Source: CAWFFV01 sp963814985 (lineage in GTDB: Bacteria > Chloroflexota > Ktedonobacteria > Ktedonobacterales > Ktedonobacteraceae). Taken from it: a stretch of DNA of 12,398 nucleotides. Positions 1 to 5,652 of the stretch are shown one piece after another. The notes under the pieces are model-generated. The model was not told the origin of the DNA. It saw nothing but the letters and a program-made list of their open reading frames with translations, and made no database searches. The translations under genes and the position numbers were made by a program. Every line of letters begins with the position of its first letter. Positions within the stretch are counted from its first letter, which is position 1. Location of the stretch: the NCBI GenBank assembly GCA_963814985.1, contig CAWFFV010000110.1, positions 1 through 12,398 of the forward strand. The letters run 5' to 3'.

Positions 1-2
1 TC

Positions 3-2009
3 TATCTTCCCTTGTTTATGCCTACAGAGTCTCCTCCCAACAAATCGCACTCCAGTAGTCTTGCATTAGAACAGGTACGCGGCGGCACCAGACCAACGTC
101 AGACCTGCACGCATTGGCCACAACACTACATCATGCAGTGACAGGATATGACCCAAGGGAACGCGCTGCTGGTTTCTATCCTCCTGCTCGTCGCCTGAAT
201 CAAGAAGTCACGGCGCATATGGAAGCAATTCTGATGAAGGGATTGCGTCTCTCCACCTCACAACGCTACGCTCACCCCGCTGATATGCAGAAAGATCTGT
301 CAGATTTGATTGCATCGTATCCACCTCGAGATGAGTTATCCAGTTCTTCCATAGGTGCTTCGCACTTCAATATAGCACAGCAGCGCCGGAGTTCTGGCTT
401 GCTACAAGGTGGCATCATTGCTCTTGTAAGTCTTCTCGTGCTCATCATTTTTACATTTACGCTCCTACTCCTTATTAGACCCGCTACTGCACAGAACAAT
501 GCGAAGCAAACAGCCACCGCTGAGCTGGCTTTAGAAATGCAAACATACCAAAAGAAGGGGATAGGAATCAGTGATGGGCGTTTTGTCTTTGACACCTTTA
601 CGGGTCGCAGTGATAGCGGCTTTAAAAAGCAGGCAGGGCTGGCAATCCAAAACAATGATTTGAGCAGTGCCGTCAACTTTCTCACCAAAGCGATTACGGC
701 TGATCCCACTGACGGTGAGGCACAAATCTATAACGAAAATATGCATCTTCTCCAGAATAATGCTTCCGTTGTTACAATTGTCCTGGGATTGGCAATCAGT
801 AGTGACACATCCAATCTGTCCGTTTCACGTGCTGATATGGAATTTGCATATCTGGCACAGCACGAGATCAATACAAAAGGTTTACTACCTCATGGTCTCA
901 AGTTACGTATCCTGATTGATAGTTCTGGAGCAAATAACGATGACGTTGCATTGGTAGGACAGTTCATCGCGAATCGTATGAATGCTGGCAACCTTGACCA
1001 TATTATAGCGGTCGTAGGATGGCCATTTAGCTCACAGACCGTCAATGTGCGTGATATCATTGCCGCTGTACATCTACCCCTCGTGACGCAAACGGCATCA
1101 AGTGTGACATTGAGTGGTAGTAGCCCATATTTCTTTCGCGTCAATCCTCCTGATAATCTGCAAGGGAAAACCTTGGGAAAAGTTGCAGTGCAGCAATTGC
1201 ACGCTCAAACTATCCTGGTTATACGTGATCCTACCGATCCATACAGTGCCTCATTAGCGGATGCCTTTGCTAGCAGTGTGAAGTCCCTTCACGGCACAGC
1301 AATCGATAACCCTCAAGATTATTTTACGGAGTCAAAGACAACGGTGTCCGACTATCAAAAGACAGTGGTGCAAGATGCTCTCGCTGCTAAGGCAGATATT
1401 ATTTTCATGGCGGGGTTTGATGTTGATGCGGTGCGTCTGGCACATGCAGTAGGTAACGCGTACAGAGCTAATCCGCTGAATACCACTCTTGCTCACCTTA
1501 AGGTGCTGGGTGGGGATGGTCTGGATACAAGCTTGCTCTTAGGGCAGGGGAATAGTCCGGATGCAACTATTGCAGCGAATTTCCCACTGGATATGCAACG
1601 TGTGACCTTTACGGCCTTTGGTGACCCAGACGAGTGGACATTCCTTGGTGTGCCTCAGAGCCAGCAACCCACTTTCTATTCAGAGTGGTCCGGGGTATAT
1701 CAACGTTCTGCAATAGCAGTCAACAATGCTCCCGCTCCTGGCACTGATGCCATCCTGACCTACGACGCCATACAAACGATTACCTATGCAATAGCGCATA
1801 TCCACGGCTCTCTGACGGGTCAGGCTCTTCGCGATGTTCTGGCTTCAATAGGAACCGGTAATATTCCTGCGTACCAGGGCATCAGTGGGCGTATCCATTT
1901 TAATTCACAGGGCGATCCTATCGACAAGGCTATTGTCGTGTTAGCTATTGAAGATAATGGGGGTGTTAATGTGATCAAATTGAGCCAGATTGCAGGAACA
2001 TTTCGCTGA
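3..2009 (+). CDS. Ser/Thr kinase (C-terminal part) - TM - LivK-like periplasmic binding domain; 5' end off window
   Basis: The frame is open to the left edge. TTG at 12 is only the first possible start, so the gene is probably cut by the window. Numbering from TTG, residues 15-100 look like the C-terminal lobe of a Ser/Thr kinase: ALEQVRGG resembles the APE/PEQ segment, SDLHALATTLHHAVTG the following helix, and a Q-R-Y near 84-86 the closing arginine region. Residues 131-156 form one strong membrane helix. Residues 205-245 look like a TPR-type helix pair. From about 252 to 660 it resembles a type I periplasmic (LivK/Peripla_BP_6) ligand-binding domain. The inferred protein is a receptor with a cytoplasmic kinase and an outside solute-binding sensor. 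The ligand cannot be read from sequence. ATP-binding and catalytic motifs are not in the window. The stop codon is the first triplet of a perfect hairpin. Confidence 0.8.
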   Translation, partial: YLPLFMPTESPPNKSHSSSLALEQVRGGTRPTSDLHALATTLHHAVTGYDPRERAAGFYPPARRLNQEVTAHMEAILMKGLRLSTSQRYAHPADMQKDLSDLIASYPPRDELSSSSIGASHFNIAQQRRSSGLLQGGIIALVSLLVLIIFTFTLLLLIRPATAQNNAKQTATAELALEMQTYQKKGIGISDGRFVFDTFTGRSDSGFKKQAGLAIQNNDLSSAVNFLTKAITADPTDGEAQIYNENMHLLQNNASVVTIVLGLAISSDTSNLSVSRADMEFAYLAQHEINTKGLLPHGLKLRILIDSSGANNDDVALVGQFIANRMNAGNLDHIIAVVGWPFSSQTVNVRDIIAAVHLPLVTQTASSVTLSGSSPYFFRVNPPDNLQGKTLGKVAVQQLHAQTILVIRDPTDPYSASLADAFASSVKSLHGTAIDNPQDYFTESKTTVSDYQKTVVQDALAAKADIIFMAGFDVDAVRLAHAVGNAYRANPLNTTLAHLKVLGGDGLDTSLLLGQGNSPDATIAANFPLDMQRVTFTAFGDPDEWTFLGVPQSQQPTFYSEWSGVYQRSAIAVNNAPAPGTDAILTYDAIQTITYAIAHIHGSLTGQALRDVLASIGTGNIPAYQGISGRIHFNSQGDPIDKAIVVLAIEDNGGVNVIKLSQIAGTFR

Positions 2010-2072
2010 GCATAAGATTTTGACCCTGCTGGCGAAAGGTATTTCGCCAGCAGGGTCAAAATCTTATGCTCA
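2007..2072. terminator. Perfect 31-bp inverted repeat starting at the stop codon; likely hairpin terminator or processing signal
   Basis: Arms 2007-2037 and 2042-2072 are perfectly complementary, with a four-base loop GGTA. The left arm begins with the TGA of the receptor gene. No clear T-run follows on the plus strand, so it is not a textbook rho-independent terminator. It lies between convergent genes and could serve both. Confidence 0.6.
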
Positions 2073-2145
2073 TCCATACATAGGACAGTTGTCAAAATCA
2101 TAATGTTATCTCTTCAGAGGCGTTATTTTCTCCTCATCAGATGTG

Positions 2146-2853
2146 TTATTCACCTGTAAGGGCTGTAAGCCGTTCGATAATGATTGAAGGATCAAGACGC
2201 CGGGTGTAGTTTGGATCGACGAACGCAAAGCGCACGCTTCCCGACTGATCGACCAGAAAGATTCCTGGCATCGGCAGTTCCCATGATGTATCACCGTTGT
2301 AGGCAGGCAGGTTCGCGCCAGCCTGTTGATACGCGGCACGTACTGCCTCATCAATGGTAAAGATGAGTCCGTACTCTCGCGCCACCTTGTTGCCAACATC
2401 GCTCAAGACAGCAAAGGTCAACGCCTGTTTTTCCGCGAGTGAGAGACTCTGGTCTGGCGTCTGCGGAGAAATCGCTAACAGGGAAGCACCCAATGCCTGG
2501 ATCTGAGGCAACGCCTGCTGATACGCGTGCAATTGTAAGTTGCAGTAGGGACACCATGCACCGCGATAGAAGACGATGACGACAGGTCCCTGCTGGAGCA
2601 GATGCGAAAGAGTCGCCGTATGACCAAGGGCATCGGGCAGAGTGAAATCGGGGGCCTGTGCGCCTTCCTTGAGCGTCCGCTCAGCAGCACCGGAGGTGAT
2701 GAGTTCCTGGATAGGACTAAACAATTGTGCCAGCAACTCTGTGGGCATAAGGCTTTTCCCCATAGTCGTAACTTCATCAAGTTTTTGCTGCAATGGGATG
2801 TTTGTTGCCATAGCCGCTTGCTGTTGTTGTTCTGCCGATAATACGTCTGTCAT
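2146..2853 (-). CDS. Peroxiredoxin-like (AhpC/TSA, thioredoxin-fold) protein
   Basis: The protein has 235 residues. Residues 1-60 are a mostly helical lead. From about 63 (EGAQAPDFTLPDALG) it follows the AhpC/TSA peroxiredoxin pattern: hydrophobic strand VVIVFYRGAWCPYCN with cysteines 101 and 104, helix, then LLAISPQTPDQS and a late GIFLVDQSGSVRFAFVDPNY. The W-C-P-Y-C pair marks the peroxiredoxin-like subgroup rather than classical 2-Cys enzymes. The likely role is thiol-dependent reduction of peroxides or related oxidants in the cytoplasm. There is no signal peptide. ATG at 2853 follows AGAGGA about nine bases upstream. The promoter carries the same palindrome as the TetR gene next door, so it is probably that regulator's target. 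Substrate and reductant are unknown. Confidence 0.85.
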   Translation of the reverse strand: MTDVLSAEQQQQAAMATNIPLQQKLDEVTTMGKSLMPTELLAQLFSPIQELITSGAAERTLKEGAQAPDFTLPDALGHTATLSHLLQQGPVVIVFYRGAWCPYCNLQLHAYQQALPQIQALGASLLAISPQTPDQSLSLAEKQALTFAVLSDVGNKVAREYGLIFTIDEAVRAAYQQAGANLPAYNGDTSWELPMPGIFLVDQSGSVRFAFVDPNYTRRLDPSIIIERLTALTGE

Positions 2854-2872
2854 GATATTTTTCCTCTTGTCT

Positions 2873-2902
2873 CTAATAGACCGGTCTATTCTTACAGGTT
2901 AA
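2873..2902 (-). promoter_or_regulatory. Promoter of the peroxiredoxin gene with embedded operator
   Basis: On the minus strand a weak -35 TTAACC (2902-2897) and -10 TATTAG (2878-2873) are 18 bp apart. The perfect 16-bp palindrome AATAGACCGGTCTATT (2875-2890) overlaps the -10 and fills much of the spacer, so a bound repressor would block polymerase. Confidence 0.55.
2875..2890. promoter_or_regulatory. TetR-type operator, copy 1 (perfect palindrome)
   Basis: AATAGACCGGTCTATT is a perfect 16-bp palindrome. A near copy lies before the TetR gene at 3544-3559. The shared core TAGACC..GTCT in the same position relative to both -10 boxes argues for one regulator acting on both genes. Confidence 0.7.
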
Positions 2903-2950
2903 AAAATTAAGAGACAGCAACACAAAAGGTATGTGATCAGGAAACCAGGC

Positions 2951-3535
2951 TCATTTTGTGAGAACACGCTCAAACAGGATCGCCAGAAATGCATGGAGTG
3001 GTGCGGAGTCCTGGCTGACTTTCATCCGCAAAAGAGCACCCTGTAAACCGCTCAAACAAAAGTCCGCCAGTTGATCAGCCGCCAGTCCGGTGGACAATTC
3101 GCCGCTCTCTTGTGCCTGTTGTAAGCAGTGACAAATGCCTAGACGCGAGTGCTCAAACACATCCTGAAGCTTGAGGCGAAAAACCTCGTTGTAAGCGGCC
3201 AATTCCTGGCTCAGATTGCCAACCATGCAGCCACAATAGGAGGGCAATGACTCAAACCAGCGGCCAGCAGCTTCAAAAAGCTGGCGCACGCGCGTCAGCG
3301 GAGTCAGGCTCTCGTCTTCAAGATAGTGTCCAAAGTGCGTGTAGGTTTCCTGGATGTAGCTCTCAAGGACTGCAAACGTGAAGGCATCTTTGCTCTCAAA
3401 GTAATGATAGAAAGAGCCTTTGGGAACGTTGGCCACGCGCAACACATCCTGTATGCCGGTCGCGTTATAGCCCTTTTCCCAGATCAATTGTTTGCCCACT
3501 TCCAGGAGAAGTTGTTTAGTGCTTGCTGTCTTCAT
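2951..3535 (-). CDS. TetR/AcrR-family transcriptional regulator, NemR/AcuR-like
   Basis: The protein has 194 residues. The N-terminal TetR helix-turn-helix spans about 8-52: GYNATGIQDVLRVANVPKG followed by the hallmark SFYHYFESKDAF. The C-terminal part is the helical ligand-binding and dimer domain. Cysteines 101, 103, 135 and 137 are present. The stretch YCGCMVGNLSQE resembles the GCL segment of E. coli NemR that holds its redox-sensing Cys106 (alignment from memory). ATG at 3535 lies about 7 bases below a consensus -10, so the transcript is probably leaderless. An operator sits between the -35 and -10 boxes, suggesting autorepression. The peroxiredoxin gene downstream, same strand, 97 bp away, has the same operator. 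The likely role is repression released by reactive electrophiles or oxidants; the inducer is inferred only. Confidence 0.88.
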   Translation of the reverse strand: MKTASTKQLLLEVGKQLIWEKGYNATGIQDVLRVANVPKGSFYHYFESKDAFTFAVLESYIQETYTHFGHYLEDESLTPLTRVRQLFEAAGRWFESLPSYCGCMVGNLSQELAAYNEVFRLKLQDVFEHSRLGICHCLQQAQESGELSTGLAADQLADFCLSGLQGALLRMKVSQDSAPLHAFLAILFERVLTK

Positions 3536-3541
3536 AGTAAA

Positions 3542-3570
3542 ATAATAGACCAGTCTGTTCCAAAAGTCAA
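3542..3570 (-). promoter_or_regulatory. Strong sigma70-type promoter of the TetR gene; likely leaderless start
   Basis: The minus strand reads TTGACT (3570-3565), 17 bp, TATTAT (3547-3542). The A of the ATG at 3535 is seven bases below the -10, where transcription would begin, and no Shine-Dalgarno is visible. The operator lies inside the spacer. Confidence 0.7.
3544..3559. promoter_or_regulatory. TetR-type operator, copy 2 (imperfect palindrome)
   Basis: AATAGACCAGTCTGTT matches the palindrome at 2875-2890 at 14 of 16 positions. It occupies the spacer and part of the -10 of the regulator's own promoter. Confidence 0.65.
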
Positions 3571-3633
3571 GCCTTTTTGACTGGTTTTTCTTCTAAGCAG
3601 TAAAAACAGCCAGAACATTCTTGTAAGTTCCCC

Positions 3634-3978
3634 CTACTCCAGCCAGAAATCCTTATCTTCCTGTGACATCGTACTACGGGCAATTGCTTCGGGAAAGCCC
3701 TGTTTCTGTGGTCCCTGCTCATGACGAGCTGCATCTCGTGTCTGGCGACAATTCAACGTCAGCGTGGGCTGGCTATTGTCCAACAGCCCGGTAAACTGCT
3801 CAACACTCACCTGGAAAAACATGGCGAGCCGCTCCAGTTGACGCTGGCTCAGACTTACCAGCTCAATTGCACCAGACTCAAATTTATTCCATACCTCAAC
3901 CGTTAACCGTAAACCCTTCGCAACATCCACTTTACTCATACGACGGCTCTTACGCAACTCTCCCAGGCTTGCCGCCAC
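3634..3978 (-). CDS. XRE-type helix-turn-helix protein (probably the C-terminal half of a frameshifted gene)
   Basis: The open frame starts at GTG 3978 and codes 114 residues. Residues 4-60 read as an XRE/Cro-like helix-turn-helix: SLGELRKSRRMSKVDVAKGL, then LTVEVWNKFESGAIELVSLS and RQLERLAMFF. The C-terminal tail is polar and ends in MSQEDKDFWLE. The start overlaps the preceding gene by 43 bases and no convincing Shine-Dalgarno precedes it. Deletion of one base near 3975-3990 would explain the overlap, joining it to the upstream small protein as one protein of about 195 residues. Alternatively it is translationally coupled. It follows the sigma-like gene and may regulate it or act with it. 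Confidence 0.65.
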   Translation of the reverse strand: MAASLGELRKSRRMSKVDVAKGLRLTVEVWNKFESGAIELVSLSQRQLERLAMFFQVSVEQFTGLLDNSQPTLTLNCRQTRDAARHEQGPQKQGFPEAIARSTMSQEDKDFWLE

Positions 3979-4217
3979 TGCTGAGCATCGAAGATACGTC
4001 CTAACGCGCTCTGACAGGCTTGTTGAGTCAACGGTAGCAACCCGGCATCTTCTGCTAACTCTGATCCTACAGTAGCATGATAACCAGCGATGAAATCTAT
4101 TAAGGCCGACTGTTCCCCTGGATGGTCACGCAACAGACTGAGTTGTTCCTGTGTATTGCCAGCTTCTTTAGCGGCCAGCCATGCCATTTTCAATCTCTGC
4201 AACTCTGGAGTATTCAT
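3936..4217 (-). CDS. Small partner protein of the sigma-like factor (probably the N-terminal half of the same frameshifted gene)
   Basis: The start chosen is ATG 4217 (MNTPELQRLK), because AAAGG lies about nine bases upstream. ATG 4241 is also in frame but lacks a visible Shine-Dalgarno. The protein has 93 residues, mostly helical, with no membrane segment or zinc motif: QRLKMAWLAAKEAGNTQEQL, a conserved-looking AALIDFIAGYHAT-type helix (here SALIDFIAGYHAT), then LLPLTQQACQSALGRIF. The last 15 or so residues (WRQAWESCVRAVV) look out of frame, while the overlapping frame there gives the XRE helix. It begins within about 30 bases of the sigma-like gene's stop, so the two form an operon. Family not firmly identified. 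A role in controlling the sigma-like protein is inferred from position. Confidence 0.55.
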   Translation of the reverse strand: MNTPELQRLKMAWLAAKEAGNTQEQLSLLRDHPGEQSALIDFIAGYHATVGSELAEDAGLLPLTQQACQSALGRIFDAQQWRQAWESCVRAVV

Positions 4218-4246
4218 CTCTTTACGCCTTTCTGTTTCCATAAAAG

Positions 4247-4990
4247 CTACTGTTGTAATACAGACATATATGCCATTTGTCGCTCTTTAGTGATACATTC
4301 GCGTAGATAACCACGTGCCCGTTCATAGCGTAGCCGCACCGTACGCTCGGTACGCTTGCATATTACGGCAATATCGTCCCATTTCCAGCCTTCGATGGTA
4401 CGTAACACCATGATCGAGCGGTCTAAAGGATCACTCAGATACGTCAAAATACGCAAACTCTCATCCTCCGCATGCAATTGTTCGTACTGATCATGTGGAT
4501 CAGCCACATCCGCAGCAGGCAGCGACTCATCGTCAGATGGTGCCGGTCGCAACGCATCAATCAGAGCACGTGGCACATGTTGAGGTCGTCCCGAAGGCCG
4601 TCCCTCATCGTCACGTCGATAGTACAGCCCTTCCTGGCGCAGTACTCGATTAAACTCATCGACACAGAGGCAGCGTAAATAATGAATAAAATTCTGTGTC
4701 ATAAACACTTCACTCGGATTCAGGGCTTCACGCAAGAGGTGCTCGCCCATATTTGCGATGGCCTCCTCGCGCAATTCAGGCCGATGCCGTAATCCCTGAG
4801 AGTGGCGTTGGAACGCTGGCGCACAGCGATACAGGAGCACTTCAGAGAGCCGACGAACACCGGCCGTATCTCCTTTCGCATTGAGTGCGCGAATATTGAC
4901 AACAAGCTCAATCTCGCTTATCTCATAGCGCCCCTCCGGTGTTCGACGACGTAAACGCTCATCGAGCGTAGGATCACTCAGGTCGATCAT
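4247..4990 (-). CDS. Sigma-70-like (ECF-type) factor
   Basis: The start is ATG 4990 (MIDLSDPTLD), chosen because a G-rich Shine-Dalgarno (GGGGGG) stands just upstream. The same frame is open 19 codons further but without such a site. The protein has 247 residues. The C-terminal part, about 180-238, matches a sigma region-4 helix-turn-helix: DPLDRSIMVLRTIEGWKWDD, IAVICKRTERTVRLRYERAR. The middle is an acidic linker (SDDESLPAADVADPHD). The N-terminal 110 residues are helical and could correspond to a diverged region 2, with FIHYLRCLCVDEFNRVLRQ. It would direct RNA polymerase to specific promoters, or be a sigma-like DNA-binding protein. The small protein and the XRE protein follow on the same strand and probably belong to the same unit. 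The regulon is unknown. Confidence 0.7.
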   Translation of the reverse strand: MIDLSDPTLDERLRRRTPEGRYEISEIELVVNIRALNAKGDTAGVRRLSEVLLYRCAPAFQRHSQGLRHRPELREEAIANMGEHLLREALNPSEVFMTQNFIHYLRCLCVDEFNRVLRQEGLYYRRDDEGRPSGRPQHVPRALIDALRPAPSDDESLPAADVADPHDQYEQLHAEDESLRILTYLSDPLDRSIMVLRTIEGWKWDDIAVICKRTERTVRLRYERARGYLRECITKERQMAYMSVLQQ

Positions 4991-5126
4991 GCAAGTCCCC
5001 CCAAAAGTAGTACTGGCTTCGGTGGTTTTCGCTTTAGTGGCTCCCACTTATGTATTCTTTTCTCGATTGCAAAAGTGGAAATGGGTTATTTTTTCAGATT
5101 CCTCAGCGCCTTCGGCGCTTCGCAAG

Positions 5127-5207
5127 CCGTTATGTGTGGGTTGTGTTGCTTGTGGTGGAGGTTGCGGCGCAACCTCCACCACAAGCAACACAACCCACAC
5201 ATAACGG
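5127..5207. repeat. 81-nt perfect palindrome (40-bp arms, 1-nt centre)
   Basis: Arms 5127-5166 and 5168-5207 are complementary at all 40 positions around a single central G at 5167. Bases beyond the arms do not pair. The left arm is GT-rich and the right arm CA-rich. It could extrude as a cruciform or form a very stable RNA hairpin. Confidence 0.9.
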
Positions 5208-5245
5208 GAGTGAGCCACCTGCGGTGGCCAACTTAGGATAACAGA

Positions 5246-5438
5246 AATTCCGCAGGATGAAAAGGGAGAAAACGGGGTGCAGGGGTGGTAATCCCTGCCG
5301 GTGCGCGAGGTGTCCTCGCAAAAACCTTTCGCCCACAATTCCCCTTGAAGAAGGGAAAACGGGGTACAGGGGTGGCAATCCCTGCCGGTGCGCGAGGTGT
5401 CCTCGCAAAAACTCTTTTCCCAAAATTCCCCTGAAGAA
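5246..5438. repeat. 87-bp tandem repeat, two full copies plus a partial
   Basis: Units run about 5268-5354 and 5355-5438. A partial 3' piece (AAATTCCGCAGGATGAAAAG) stands before the first. The 46-nt cores at 5280-5325 and 5367-5412 differ at one base. Each core can form two hairpins: a 5-bp CAGGG/CCCTG and a 6-bp GCGAGG TGT CCTCGC. The period is a multiple of three, which explains a repetitive open frame on the minus strand. Confidence 0.85.
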
Positions 5439-5469
5439 TGGAGAGAGAAGAATCTGGTCATATCTCTGC

Positions 5470-5498
5470 TTGACGAGGGCCACGGAGTATGGTAATAT
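5470..5498 (+). promoter_or_regulatory. Promoter of tRNA-Lys
   Basis: TTGACG (5470-5475), 17 bp, TAATAT (5493-5498). Transcription would begin near 5505, about eight bases before the mature tRNA. Confidence 0.75.
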
Positions 5499-5512
5499 CA
5501 TTGCACTGTTAC

Positions 5513-5584
5513 GGGTGACTAGCTCAATGGCAGAGCAAGCGACTCTTAATCGCTAGGTTCAGGGTTCGACTCCCTGGTCACCCA
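5513..5584 (+). tRNA. tRNA-Lys, anticodon CTT
   Basis: A full cloverleaf of 72 nt can be drawn. The acceptor stem is GGGTGAC (5513-5519) with GTCACCC (5577-5583) and discriminator A5584. The D arm is GCTC/GAGC (5522-5536). The anticodon stem is AGCGA/TCGCT (5538-5554) with loop CTCTTAA, giving anticodon CTT at 5545-5547. The T arm is CAGGG/CCCTG with loop TTCGACT. The 3' CCA is not encoded. It is monocistronic, with its own promoter and terminator. Confidence 0.95.
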
Positions 5585-5588
5585 CCCA

Positions 5589-5615
5589 AAAGCTCCTCTT
5601 TCGAGGGGCTTTTTC
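5589..5615 (+). terminator. Rho-independent terminator of tRNA-Lys
   Basis: AGCTCCTC TTTC GAGGGGCT forms an eight-pair stem with a four-base loop, followed by TTTT. It starts a few bases after the tRNA and lies between it and the convergent penicillin-binding-protein gene. Confidence 0.85.
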
Positions 5616-5652
5616 AATTCTTCCCAACCCTGCTTCCACTCGCATAACTGGC

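Larger units (their letters stand above)
4991..5512. other. Gene-free, repeat-rich spacer between the sigma-like operon and tRNA-Lys
   Basis: No credible gene is seen here. Frames on both strands are open only because they run through repeats, and none has a good ribosome-binding site. The stretch holds a short hairpin (5105-5119, AGCGCC TTC GGCGCT), an 81-nt perfect palindrome, an 87-bp tandem repeat and the tRNA promoter. Confidence 0.7.

Noticed and set aside
272..1144. Minus- and plus-strand frames inside the receptor gene
   Set aside because: No ribosome-binding sites and no family features; the main frame encodes continuous recognisable domains.
2602..2902. Plus-strand open frames over the peroxiredoxin gene
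   Set aside because: They are antisense shadows; the minus strand carries a complete recognised family with start signals.
5280..5412. Possible CRISPR array
   Set aside because: Only two units, long near-identical cores, and the parts between them are also similar rather than unique spacers.
5048..5461. 137-residue minus-strand open frame with a repeated Cys/Asp/Arg-rich peptide
   Set aside because: It runs through the 87-bp tandem repeat and the palindrome, has no convincing ribosome-binding site, and its repetitiveness follows from a period divisible by three.
5130..5501. Second long minus-strand frame over the same repeats, and plus-strand frames at 4989-5241 and 5257-5556
   Set aside because: They are open only because of the repeats and palindrome; the last also runs into the tRNA gene.
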